Assembly (NCBI RefSeq): GCF_030282825.1
Contig: NZ_JASTZU010000027.1
Span: 1-64,000, forward strand
Length of the DNA stretch: 64,000 nt
Reading direction: 5' to 3'
Source of the DNA: Aquibacillus rhizosphaerae
GTDB taxonomy: Bacteria > Bacillota > Bacilli > Bacillales > Amphibacillaceae
Under the pieces are notes generated by a model. That model was not told the origin of the DNA, ran no database searches, and saw nothing but the letters and a program-made list of their open reading frames with translations. Position numbers and translations under genes: made by a program. Positions 35,255 through 44,128 of the stretch are shown piece after piece. Positions within the stretch are counted from its first letter, which is position 1, and the number at the start of each line of letters is the position of its first letter.

Positions 35255-35290
35255 TTTTGTATCAATAGAGTGTAGTCAAATGATACAAAA
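35255..35290. promoter_or_regulatory. inverted repeat upstream of the serine recombinase
   Basis: Perfect 10-bp arms TTTTGTATCA (35255-35264) and TGATACAAAA (35281-35290) around a 16-bp spacer. A TATAAT box follows at 35303. Length and place fit a resolvase crossover/operator site, or a regulator-binding site for the recombinase promoter. Confidence 0.5.
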
Positions 35291-35363
35291 TGGATTTATT
35301 GGTATAATAGGGTTATAAGTGTCTCATATACATATCTCATAAATGGAGAGAGGATTTGATAGA

Positions 35364-35954
35364 ATGCGGTATGGTTATGCGAGAGTTTCGAGTATAAGCC
35401 AAAATTTATCATCACAGCTAAAACAGTTAGAGGAATACGAGTGTGATTATATTTTTAAGGAAAAGACAAGTGGTAGAAAAAAAGAAGATAGACCTGAATT
35501 TAATAGACTGCTAGAAAAGGTTGAAGAAAATGATACAATAATAGTAACAAAATTGGATCGTTTTGCCAGGAGTACAAAAGATGCGTTGGCTACTATTGAA
35601 CTATTAAATGATAAAGGTGTTGGACTTGTAGTTTTAAATATGGGTGGTGACAAGATAGATACCACTACAGCTATAGGCAAGTTAATGGTTACTGTATTGT
35701 CGGGTATTGCTGAATTTGAGGCTGATATGATTAAGGAAAGACAGATAGAAGGGATTGTCCTTGCTAAAGAACGAGGTGTTTATAAAGGACGACCAAGAAA
35801 ATACACCCAAAGTCATAAGGGAATACAGTATGCACTTAAACTGTATTATGAAAGAGATAATAATAAAATGACTGTTAATGAGATTTGTGAGATTACTAAA
35901 ATAAGCAGAGCTACTATATATAGAGCGTTAAAAAAACATAAATCAAATACATAA
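35364..35954 (+). CDS. serine recombinase (resolvase/invertase family)
   Basis: About 196 aa. ATG 35364 is chosen because GGAGAGAGGA ends 9 bp before it; an ATG at 35343 overlaps that site. The catalytic domain opens with RYGYARVSSISQNLSSQ (nucleophile Ser in ARVSS), then KLDRFARSTKDAL (the conserved Arg pair) and EFEADMIKERQIEGI, the long E helix. A C-terminal helix-turn-helix (MTVNEICEITKISRATIYRA) binds DNA. This is the Tn3-resolvase/Gin size class. Such proteins resolve cointegrates or multimers or invert segments. Together with ParM and the primase it would suit multimer resolution of a replicating element. Confidence 0.9.
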   Translation: MRYGYARVSSISQNLSSQLKQLEEYECDYIFKEKTSGRKKEDRPEFNRLLEKVEENDTIIVTKLDRFARSTKDALATIELLNDKGVGLVVLNMGGDKIDTTTAIGKLMVTVLSGIAEFEADMIKERQIEGIVLAKERGVYKGRPRKYTQSHKGIQYALKLYYERDNNKMTVNEICEITKISRATIYRALKKHKSNT

Positions 35955-35987
35955 TTAGTGTTTGAGAATTACCTTGGGGGAGTATAA

Positions 35988-37586
35988 ATGATAGAAATAA
36001 AGAATCCACATAGTAGAACTAGATTAAGTATGAAAGAAAAGTTCGAAAAAAAGTTTACTAAATTTACTATCCCCTATATAGAGAAGATAGCTTTGGATGA
36101 TAACTGGAAGGTGAAATCGAAATATATTCCAAAAGTCATAGAATCAGCTAGAATTAGTGTAGAAGGATGGAAAAGGGAAAAGAGTAGTACATCTGAAATT
36201 CCACAAGATATCGACCTAGACTTGCTTTCTGTTTACGTAGCTGAATACATACCCATTGAGGACATTGATAAGCTGAACAAAGGATTAAAAAAATTGGTGA
36301 AGAATTATCCATTAGGTTACGAACATGGGCAAGCAGAACGAGTAGATGAATTCTGTAATGATGTAAAAAAAAGTATACAAGGTGGACGTTGGAGTAACTT
36401 CGGATTTATAGACTTGACTGAGGAAAGAAATGTTTCAGATTTTGTACAAAAAATACATATAAACGGAACACATATATCATCTTCTTCAATTATCTTGCAG
36501 TTTGTCATAACTCCATCAGCTGAATTTACTACCGAATATAAGAAGTTGGTAGAAAGTGATATAAAAGATGGTCAATCTTTTGATATTAGGTTTAAGAACA
36601 TTTTAAAATTTTGGGGAGGAAAAGGTTTATCACACGATATTGTGAAGAATCAGATGTTAGAAGATTTAATTATAGAATTAAAGTGGAGGACTATGAAAGA
36701 AATTAATAGATACTTTCCCTTATATTTTACTAAAAAGGGACTAATTCCTCCAAGTATCGAAGTCTATAAGGTAAAGCAATATTCTTGTACTCTTAAACAT
36801 GATGAAAATTGAAAAGAAGTTCATTCTGGAATTCTATAGGAATGGATAGTACTTTTAGTGATATATCCAAGGATGGGTATTGGCAACTATTTACCGAAGG
36901 GAGAAGGCCTTATCTTATAGATAGTTCATTAAAGGTAATGTGTAACTCCAAAATTAGAAGGGGTTCCGGGATATTACTCAATTGATTTTCAAATCGTTTA
37001 TATGTTAGAGGAATTTGTAAATTTACTTCTGCCGATACTGGTGATGAGAGAGTATGCTGTTGATACCAGTGAGAAAATTGCTATAAAGCAAAATAAAACA
37101 TTTTCATCTATAAAAAATGACAAACCTAATTATCATAAACTGATAAGAATAAGGTATGACTTAGAAAGAAACTTACAAATTCTTAAGAGATTTAGAAATG
37201 AAATTGGTGATAAGTACTTTGATAGAGCAAAATCTAAGATAAGTAAAATTACTGAATTTGAACCATCAAGACCTAGATATATTAGTAGAAGTGCTACTGA
37301 AATGGTTGTGGATAACACCAAGTATATTGTCGATAAAACATATGAACATTCTCAACACTTTGCAAAATTGATAGACGACACTGTAAGATTACTTGAAATT
37401 AAAACAAACAACTCCCTAAGAAGAAGGTCTTTTGTACTTTCAATTATTACAGTTGTATTATCTATAGCAGCAACTATCTTTGCAGGTTTTTCATTGTTTT
37501 ATCAATTAAGTGATGAAAACAAAAGTAAGTTCATTGAATTTTTGAGTCCAATACTAGATCTATGGAAATTCTTTTTTGAAAAATAA
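35988..37586 (+). pseudogene. split gene of unknown function, two frameshifts
   Basis: Three consecutive frames appear to be one gene of about 530 codons. The first (ATG 35988, GGGGGAG upstream) ends at 36812. A frame-2 segment from about 36806 reads FWNSIGMDSTFSDISKDGYW and KVMCNSKIRRGSG, and stops at about 36984. The original frame resumes near 36963 with PGYYSIDFQIVYMLEEFVNL and runs to 37586, ending with a transmembrane helix (RSFVLSIITVVLSIAATIFA). No start signal precedes the last piece. The family was not recognised; the full product would be a mostly soluble protein with one C-terminal membrane anchor. Sequencing error at both sites is the alternative. Confidence 0.55.
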
Positions 37587-37684
37587 GAATGATTTTAGGA
37601 GACTATTAAACACTATCTTTTGTCAAAGTTACTATAAACGTAGATTTCGATATCCTGAGTAAAAAATAGGTTGGAGGGAAAAGG

Positions 37685-38491
37685 TTGAATAAATTGTTAG
37701 ACTGTACTAGCATAGTAACAATATATGAATCTTTAGAGGAAATAATTGGTCCAAAGATTAGACATTTTGTAAGGGATCATAGAAATAGATTTTCATTATC
37801 CAAACATGGAATTGTAAATTTTGACAGAGTGTCAATAGAAGAAATCAAACATTATTTTAAAGTCTCAACTTTTGATTATAATGAAATTGTTGTTCATCAT
37901 GCTGCTTCCATTATTAGCCAGGATAGCTATAAGTATGGAGGTTTATATAACCTTAAAACTCTGGCAAAAAAAACGAATAACTCTTTCAAAGATTTCTTGT
38001 TAGATAATGGGATTAGTTTTAAGTTAGATTCAGAAGGATATCCATTTTTTGAATATAAGGATAAGAGAGTAACATCACGTTACCTGGAATTACGGTATAA
38101 AAAAGATTCAAATATAAATGGTTTTTTATTTTCTTACTCGCTAAAAGAAGATACTAATATTGATAAGATACGATTGTGCCCAGAGATTATAAAACATTTA
38201 GGTGAAGTGGTAGGTTTAAACCTAAAAGCTAAATGGGAGGCAATCTCTGTTCCAAGTGGTATTTCTTTTAAAACAAATCTATTCAATATTCATAAGGATA
38301 CATTTGGATTTGAATGTTCTCTATATATAAAACAAGAACATTTCATAAAGTATTCACTAGATTATTTATTAATTTTTGATGCAATTAGGTATGAGTATCC
38401 CAAAGACCACCCAATGATATTTTTAAAAGCTGATCAAATTGTCGAACCCAAAGATATATTGTCGATTAAGACATTAGGAGAAGTAGAATAA
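37685..38491 (+). CDS. hypothetical protein, 268 aa
   Basis: No family recognised. TTG start with GGAGGG 6 bp upstream. Mixed alpha/beta, soluble. An N-terminal helical segment (EIIGPKIRHFVRDHRNRFSL) is followed by an HTH-sized helical stretch and a strand-rich second half. It follows the split gene by 100 bp and precedes the HEPN-like gene by 50 bp in the same direction, so it may form an operon with the latter. Confidence 0.55.
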   Translation: MNKLLDCTSIVTIYESLEEIIGPKIRHFVRDHRNRFSLSKHGIVNFDRVSIEEIKHYFKVSTFDYNEIVVHHAASIISQDSYKYGGLYNLKTLAKKTNNSFKDFLLDNGISFKLDSEGYPFFEYKDKRVTSRYLELRYKKDSNINGFLFSYSLKEDTNIDKIRLCPEIIKHLGEVVGLNLKAKWEAISVPSGISFKTNLFNIHKDTFGFECSLYIKQEHFIKYSLDYLLIFDAIRYEYPKDHPMIFLKADQIVEPKDILSIKTLGEVE

Positions 38492-38550
38492 GGGAAATAG
38501 CTACGTCTAAAGGTGTTTTTACCGAAACCTAGTATTAGGAGATGTTTCAA

Positions 38551-39084
38551 TTGCCAATATTTAATGAGAATGTATTAAAAGAACAATTATACATTTTAAG
38601 AGATTTTTTATTTCATTACGAAAGTTATAGACAAATAAATAGAAGTCTTGAAAAGCTAAAAAATCTCGGTTCGCAAGAGTTTTGGGTATATACCGCAAAT
38701 GCTCATTATTATCAGGCAATTAATTTATGGTGTATGGTTTTTGGAACTTATAATAATGAAACACACTATAAAAAGTTAGGAATTACGAAGGATTTAAAAG
38801 CCTTTATTTATTCAGAACTCAAATTAAATAAAGATGAGTATTCATATTATTGGAAGAAAGTAACAGATTGGAGAAATAATCATTCTGCACATAGACTACC
38901 AGGAAGATTAGATGAAGTACCAGAATTGAAGATGGCTAGAAACATAGTCTTTGTATTTGAAAAATGGCTAAAACAGAACAGTATATCAGTTAGTGATATT
39001 ATCATCGGTTTCTCTTTCCAGCAGTATGAAAAAGAATTTAAAAGGAATTTAGATATAACTTTTGAACAATTAGATAGTATATAG
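38551..39084 (+). CDS. HEPN-like helical protein
   Basis: About 177 aa. TTG 38551 fits AGGAG 9 bp upstream; ATG 38542 is possible but too close to that site. All-helical. A first pair of helices contains AHYYQAINLWCMVFG, and a later one has WRNNHSAHRLPG. The latter gives R-N-x4-H, compatible with the R-x(4-6)-H catalytic motif of HEPN ribonucleases, and the helix spacing fits. HEPN proteins are common toxins and effectors in anti-phage systems. I did not recognise a specific family, so this is a fold-level guess. Confidence 0.45.
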   Translation: MPIFNENVLKEQLYILRDFLFHYESYRQINRSLEKLKNLGSQEFWVYTANAHYYQAINLWCMVFGTYNNETHYKKLGITKDLKAFIYSELKLNKDEYSYYWKKVTDWRNNHSAHRLPGRLDEVPELKMARNIVFVFEKWLKQNSISVSDIIIGFSFQQYEKEFKRNLDITFEQLDSI

Positions 39085-39344
39085 AAGATTCAAAAGCTAG
39101 GCAATAAGAAAATTTACTTGTTAGTAATAACTTCTCAAAATATAAGTTTTCGGAACTTTTAAGGGATTTTTGGTTAAGAAAATTTGTTGTTATATATTAT
39201 GTTTCAACTGTATTGAATTCAAGTCAATTTGTATAGGAGTATATCCCCATTTCACCCCATTAATATTCGTGCTCAAAAAAATGGGCAAGGCAAATCTACT
39301 TGTTAGCAATATTCATATTATAAATTTTAATGTATTGTCACATA

Positions 39345-40949
39345 CTAGATGCTATTGTTAATATTCTCTCTTTTTTTAATTGAAGAATAAGGTACACTGT
39401 TAAAGTTATATAAACTTTCTATGGTTCCCCCCCGAAATAGGTGATTATCAATGTCGTGATGATTTTTTAATATCAAATCTATACATACTCTAATTTTTAT
39501 TTGGTCGAAAAGGTCTTGATTGAAAAAGTCAGAAAACAAATCAATAGAGGGTATTAAGTCATATAAATATCTGCTTTGGTCAAGAACAAATACATCTGAA
39601 TACATCCATGTTTCTTTAGCTTTATATTTTAAGGATAATTGAGTTTTGGCATTAGCTATATACGGAAATCCGTATTGACCTATAATTAATTCTATTATTA
39701 AATTTTTCATTGGAACATCACATGTTAAAGGTATTGCTTTGTCAAAAAAATCACTATCATGAATAGTCTTCATTAAATTTGGTTTACATATTTTATTCAC
39801 CCATGTATTATAGCCCGAATAATGTTCTTCGTAGTTCTTTAAAATTGAGAAAACAAGTATTGATTTGAAGACAACTTCCTTTTTATTAAATAAAAAGTTA
39901 TAAAGTCCATTTTTAGGTTTACCTTCAAATAAAGACTTAATCATCCTAGCAAAGTTAAATAGTGGGTAGGAAGATTCAGACAGTAGGTGATGTGGTACAT
40001 TTTTTAATAAATCTTCTATGGAATCTATACTTACATTTTCTTCCGCTAATAAACTATTAAGTATTTTATTATCTTTAAAAAATTTTGAGTTAACGGAGTC
40101 AAAAGAAATTATTCTTAAATAAGGTATAATATCTGATGCAAAGATAGGTATAAATCTCCTTATAAAATCACTATAAAATTCAGGTAAATTACCTTTAGTA
40201 TACTTAGCGAATTCCTTTATATTATTATATCTATAATCTTTATCCGCAAATTCACTTTCAAATAATGAAGTTGGTACGCCTTCATCTCTTACAGAGTACC
40301 AACTTGCAAAAATTTGGCTCCATTCTTCCCAAGTGCTTATATCCGGTTCACTAAAATTAGTAATTAAAACAGAATGTGAATCCAATCTCCTACCTAAAAA
40401 TAATTCTTGTAGAACATCCAATGGATTATTAGAATCTGAGATTAAACTATTACACGCATCGTAATAGATGATATCAAACGTTTCGGGATAAGATTCAAAA
40501 AAACTCTTTAAAGATCCCTTATGAATTTTTATAAAAATATTATTACTTTTTAAATCATACAATGCGTCATTAAAATACTTGGTTTCTTTTTCAACTGCCC
40601 AAATATTATAAGGGCTAATACCGTTTTCTAAGAACACCTTTAAATCATTTGTTGGCTCTGGACCGGACAAATATAGTACCTTTAAATCACTCGGTTTCTT
40701 ATAAATTACTTTAGATTTATAAAAGGAATTCCAGTTTTCTAAGATTGAACTTAATGTGCTATCAGGCAAGTATTTACGTTGACTTCTTAAAAATTGGTCA
40801 ATAAGTTTGGTGTAATGTTCTGTCATTATACTAAAGTTTTTTTCGTTTACTAAAATAGAATCATCTTTACCTTTAGTTAGATATTTAATTGACTCTTTAA
40901 TTAGTTTCTTTCTAGCAATATTTTTAGTGGGTTGTCTATAAGTAGTCAC
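39345..40949 (-). CDS. methyltransferase-fold protein paired with DAC gene
   Basis: About 534 aa. GTG 40949 is chosen (GAGGAG 7 bp upstream); a TTG at 40964 lies before that site. After about 70 helical residues comes a Rossmann segment: LKVLYLSGPEPTNDLKVFL (glycine-rich loop), NIWAVEKETKYF (acidic end of strand 2), IKIHKGSLKSFF and FDIIYYDACNSL (strand 4). That order is typical of class I SAM methyltransferases. The NPPY or other base-specific catalytic box is missing, so the substrate is open. The last 300 residues are helical and unrecognised. It is transcribed divergently from the DAC-domain gene across 240 bp, which suggests shared control and a two-gene system. Confidence 0.55.
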   Translation of the reverse strand: MTTYRQPTKNIARKKLIKESIKYLTKGKDDSILVNEKNFSIMTEHYTKLIDQFLRSQRKYLPDSTLSSILENWNSFYKSKVIYKKPSDLKVLYLSGPEPTNDLKVFLENGISPYNIWAVEKETKYFNDALYDLKSNNIFIKIHKGSLKSFFESYPETFDIIYYDACNSLISDSNNPLDVLQELFLGRRLDSHSVLITNFSEPDISTWEEWSQIFASWYSVRDEGVPTSLFESEFADKDYRYNNIKEFAKYTKGNLPEFYSDFIRRFIPIFASDIIPYLRIISFDSVNSKFFKDNKILNSLLAEENVSIDSIEDLLKNVPHHLLSESSYPLFNFARMIKSLFEGKPKNGLYNFLFNKKEVVFKSILVFSILKNYEEHYSGYNTWVNKICKPNLMKTIHDSDFFDKAIPLTCDVPMKNLIIELIIGQYGFPYIANAKTQLSLKYKAKETWMYSDVFVLDQSRYLYDLIPSIDLFSDFFNQDLFDQIKIRVCIDLILKNHHDIDNHLFRGGTIESLYNFNSVPYSSIKKRENINNSI

Positions 40950-41188
40950 TTTTTCACTCCTCAAGATATTTAATTAAATTAAATATCTAAATTTATTTGT
41001 ATAATAATATAATAGAATAGTATGTCTAGTTTTTCTTTAAAATCTTCAAAAATTATTAATAACATTCCCCCATACTTAACTTTCCATGAGTAGGCTACTA
41101 TTTATTAGATTTTTTTGTCGATAGGGGATAAACTAATAATATAGATTATTTAGGTTTAACATATAAAATATTAGTAAGGAGAAAAGGG
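40950..41188. promoter_or_regulatory. divergent promoter region of the MTase/DAC pair
   Basis: 240 bp of AT-rich DNA between the two divergent starts. It includes ATATTTAATTAAATTAAATAT (about 40968-40988), a near-perfect palindrome placed just before the leftward gene. The palindrome could be an operator serving one or both genes. Confidence 0.45.
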
Positions 41189-42520
41189 ATGGATGAACAA
41201 GTTTTAAACTATTTGGTAACTTACATATCTGATGTACTAGGAATTAAAGCAGAACAAAAGAATAGTATTGTTATTTTTTCTAAGACTGAATCGAAAATTA
41301 TCTTTGGTGATAAGAACTTTAATGTTAATCGTTTAACCTATAGAAGTTATGATTTTTATATACAAGATATTCCCAATACAGATTATAGAATCTATATACC
41401 CAATAAATATCATAAGTATCATAAGAATCATTCTAACAAAAGTATAAAATGCTTTATAAAACACACATGTCATGCAGCTAATAGGGTACAAGAAGTTATT
41501 CTTCAACATCCAAACATTGATAAAAATGAACTTTTAGATCTTATTAAGAGGTTAAGTATACCCGCAGTATTAGAAGAGTTTTATTCAGAATCGACTCCCC
41601 GTATTGCTCGTTCGGTTACTCAACATGAATCAATTAATTATGGAAAAATTATTAGAGAAATTCTTGGCTGGAAAAATCACACTATAGAAGGTAAAGAAAT
41701 ACATACAGGGATAATTATTGGCGATAATTTGTTGAGAATAGAGGAGACACTTAAATCTTCTACAATTAAAGGTTCCTATGAGATTATTAACTTACAAAGT
41801 AATCCAGATTTAACAAGTTTTAAGGAAGTTAAACCACTTCTTGAGATTGCTGATGGATTAAATACTTTTCTTATCTGTGAACCTCATGAAAATAGTAATT
41901 TAATAGTTTCAGGTTTACTTATTACAGAAAAAGGGTTAATGACTAATTTAATTGGAAACACAACTAAGGGATTTAATGCACCTGTTTTTTCACTAAGAGA
42001 AAAGGGTTTGAGAATAGGTAGAGGAAACGAATTAATAATGGAGTATATAAATAATACCCCAAGAATTCGTAATTATAATGAACTATCTAATATTTTTAGA
42101 GAATACTTACTCTTAAATATAGATAACGCTAACAAGCTGACAGCACTTATTCTTGAAATTAGTCATTTGGGTAAAGGTGCATCAATTGTATTTAACTTTA
42201 AGAATAAATATATTGATGATGTTGAAAAAACTCAATGGATTAAGCCTAGAAAGGTTCAATTCATCGGTGAAAAAGTATTTGTGGATATTTTTCCTAATCT
42301 CACCAAAACAGATGGTGCTGTTTTGCTAAATAGTAATATGGAAATAGTGGGGTTTGGTTCAATACTAAAACCTACAAAGGCAAAAGCTAAAATCCCAGGT
42401 GGTTCTAGGCATAAATCAATGGCTTCTTTTTCTCATAACAAGGACATATTAGGAATTGTAATTTCAGAAGATGGACCTATAACAGTAATACAAAACAACT
42501 CAGTAGTTTTTAGCTTATAA
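41189..42520 (+). CDS. protein with C-terminal diadenylate cyclase (DAC) domain
   Basis: 443 aa. AAGGAG 7 bp before the ATG. The last 130 residues match the DisA_N/DAC fold: KTDGAVLLNSNMEIVGFGSI with the DGA motif at 375-377, PGGSRHKSMASFS with the RH motif at 406-409, then LGIVISEDGPITVIQNNSVV. In DisA and CdaA the same two motifs bind ATP and metal, about 33 residues apart; here the gap is 32. The N-terminal 300 residues are an unrecognised sensor-like region. It is not DisA (no helix-hairpin-helix) nor CdaA (no membrane helices). Synthesis of c-di-AMP or another nucleotide signal on infection is inferred from motif integrity and the defence context. Confidence 0.7.
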   Translation: MDEQVLNYLVTYISDVLGIKAEQKNSIVIFSKTESKIIFGDKNFNVNRLTYRSYDFYIQDIPNTDYRIYIPNKYHKYHKNHSNKSIKCFIKHTCHAANRVQEVILQHPNIDKNELLDLIKRLSIPAVLEEFYSESTPRIARSVTQHESINYGKIIREILGWKNHTIEGKEIHTGIIIGDNLLRIEETLKSSTIKGSYEIINLQSNPDLTSFKEVKPLLEIADGLNTFLICEPHENSNLIVSGLLITEKGLMTNLIGNTTKGFNAPVFSLREKGLRIGRGNELIMEYINNTPRIRNYNELSNIFREYLLLNIDNANKLTALILEISHLGKGASIVFNFKNKYIDDVEKTQWIKPRKVQFIGEKVFVDIFPNLTKTDGAVLLNSNMEIVGFGSILKPTKAKAKIPGGSRHKSMASFSHNKDILGIVISEDGPITVIQNNSVVFSL

Positions 42521-42762
42521 TAATGGGCAAAATCGAAGGTTTTTAGATGTTTTATGTGATATAACCTAATCTATTAAATTAATAAGATTCGTGCAGGAAT
42601 AAAGCAAGAAATAAAAGAAGAGAAATATGAGAAAAAATATAGTATAATTAAATAGTACACTCAAAACTATCGAATCGTGTGCGGGGATTTTATAAGAGAG
42701 AGTATCGAAGTAAGATAAACCCTTGAAACCAAAGGCTTAACTGCCACCAATCGGATTTTAAC
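42521..42762. other. right end of island, non-coding
   Basis: No gene seen. It contains the arm-type motif AATCGTGTGC at 42673-42682, shared with the left end at 1760-1769, and leads into attR. Confidence 0.5.
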
Positions 42763-42816
42763 CGACTCAAAATCGTGTTCCTCTGGAGTGCCGGTTCGAC
42801 CCCGGCCACCGGTATC
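42763..42816 (+). repeat. attR, right island border
   Basis: Copy of the 3' half of tRNA-Leu(CAA), one base shorter than the left copy in the variable loop. It lacks the 5' half and cannot be a tRNA. The 35 bp at 42782-42816 are identical to 1618-1652. The bases beyond (CAAGTAAACT) are ancestral chromosome. Confidence 0.92.
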
Positions 42817-42850
42817 CAAGTAAACTAATAATTAAATATTTTTATAGTGA

Positions 42851-42884
42851 AAAAAGTTGGATTAATAAAATCCAACTTTTTTTT
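42851..42884 (+). terminator. ancestral terminator of the tRNA operon
   Basis: AAAAGTTGGATT/AATCCAACTTTT perfect 12-bp stem with a T8 tail, 35 bp after attR. Before the island arrived it would have followed tRNA-Leu directly, so it marks where the rRNA-tRNA operon used to end. Confidence 0.85.
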
Positions 42885-43475
42885 ATGTTTTAAATAATAA
42901 CCAATTGGACTATTAATTATATTCAATTAGCTGGAAAGTCACCTAATTGAATATTTTATATCCTAATTTTGAAAAACATCATCCATTTCCTTCATTTACT
43001 CTTTTAATAGGAAGGACGGAGAAATAGATGATGTCTTCTTAATATCTTACTTTTGCAAACATCTTCCAAGATATTTTGAGATTTTCTAGATTTAATTAAT
43101 TATTTTTTCTCTTCTTTTTTACTTTCAGTTGCTTATTGCTTTAAGTCATGTTTTGATTGATTACACCCTAGTTTAAATAAAAACTTCATATCCATTTGAC
43201 CAATTCGCTGTTAGTTCGATTTGGTAATCGAATTCTCTAATAATATTATCTTCGTGGATTAATTTTCTATAATAGTCTTATACAACACATCCACAAGCCT
43301 ACTCCTCAAGTCCTGGGATAAAGTACATTTAATGTCTATTGATTGTATAAACCCTTAAAGATATAGTTATAAATAGTAAGGATACTACTTATTGGTTTAT
43401 TCTCTAGCTCGAAATGAAACTTATGTGATAGTAAAACCGTAAATTATTTATAGGAATAAAGTTAGGAGTCGATAG
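42885..43475. other. 590-bp gene-free stretch before xpaC
   Basis: No intact gene. A long imperfect hairpin spans about 42976-43037 (ACATCATCCATTTCC facing GAAATAGATGATGT). The rest is AT-rich. The xpaC promoter must lie at its right end. Confidence 0.4.
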
Positions 43476-44105
43476 ATGATGTACAAGTTTCTAACAGTCA
43501 TAGCTAGAATAATGATTTCAATCCCAGTGATGATTAGTACATGGCTAGTTAGTTTTTTCGCATTTGAACAATCGTTTTTGTTTTCATCAGTAATTGCCTT
43601 TGCAGGAGCATTTATAGCATATGGTTTTGTATCCACTGTTTTTTATATCCGATTTTTAAAAAAACACCATCTATCAGTTAAAGAAGATAGATATATTCGA
43701 AAGAATTTAGCTGACGCAAAAAAGAAAATTTACCGGATACAAAAAGTGTTTTTATCGATTCGGCAAATTTCATTCCTAAAAGATATGATTGAACTTTTAA
43801 GAATCATTAGGAAGATTTATGCAGTTACAACAAAAGAACCAAAAAGATTTTTTCAAGGGGACAAGTTTTATTTTTCCCATTTAGATTCTGCAGTTGAGAT
43901 GATCGAAAAATATGCACTGTTAGCTTCACAACCCCAGAAAAATGCTGAGGTTGAACAGGTTTTATATAAAACAACTAGAACGATAAAAGAGTTAAAAGTA
44001 TTAATAGAAAAAGATCTCTATCAAATTCTGTCTAATGACATAGAACAACTAGACTTTGAATTAGATGTCGCCAAACATTCGATAAATTCAAATAAAGAAT
44101 CCTAA
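43476..44105 (+). CDS. xpaC: XpaC-family membrane protein
   Basis: 209 aa. Two N-terminal membrane segments (FLTVIARIMISIPVMISTWL and the following SVIAFAGAFIAYGFVS stretch), then a long cytoplasmic helical domain (about 65-205). This matches Bacillus XpaC, named for hydrolysis of 5-bromo-4-chloroindolyl phosphate; its real role is unclear. AGGAG 7 bp before the ATG. As in B. subtilis (xpaC-yaaN) it is followed within 25 bp by a telA-family gene, so the pair is an operon probably acting on envelope or toxic-compound stress. Confidence 0.85.
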   Translation: MMYKFLTVIARIMISIPVMISTWLVSFFAFEQSFLFSSVIAFAGAFIAYGFVSTVFYIRFLKKHHLSVKEDRYIRKNLADAKKKIYRIQKVFLSIRQISFLKDMIELLRIIRKIYAVTTKEPKRFFQGDKFYFSHLDSAVEMIEKYALLASQPQKNAEVEQVLYKTTRTIKELKVLIEKDLYQILSNDIEQLDFELDVAKHSINSNKES

Positions 44106-44128
44106 CTATTTGACGAAAGGGAGAATAA

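Larger units (their letters stand above)
1598..42816. mobile_element. 41-kb integrative genomic island in tRNA-Leu
   Basis: The element is bounded by a 54-55-bp direct repeat of the 3' half of tRNA-Leu(CAA). A tyrosine integrase starts 134 bp inside the left end. Short repeats (AATCGTGTG) near both ends look like integrase arm sites. It carries a primase-helicase, a ParM-like partition module, regulators, a type I restriction system, AIPR-like, AbiH and DAC-domain proteins, and many single unknown genes. No conjugation machinery, relaxase or structural phage gene was recognised. It therefore reads as a plasmid-like integrative element or satellite carrying defence cargo. Several internal genes are broken, and an older integrase remnant lies beside the active one, so the island is mosaic. 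Confidence 0.9.

Noticed and set aside
39170-39361. 63-codon frame after the HEPN-like gene
   Set aside because: No start signal, Cys- and Ile-rich chance composition, and it overlaps the end of the methyltransferase-fold gene.
41189-42520. Housekeeping DisA or CdaA
   Set aside because: DisA has its cyclase domain at the N-terminus followed by helix-hairpin-helix motifs, and CdaA has membrane helices. Here the cyclase-like domain is C-terminal behind an unknown region, and the gene lies in the island.
42763-42816. A second tRNA-Leu gene at the right border
   Set aside because: Only the 3' half is present; the acceptor 5' strand and D arm are missing. It is attR.
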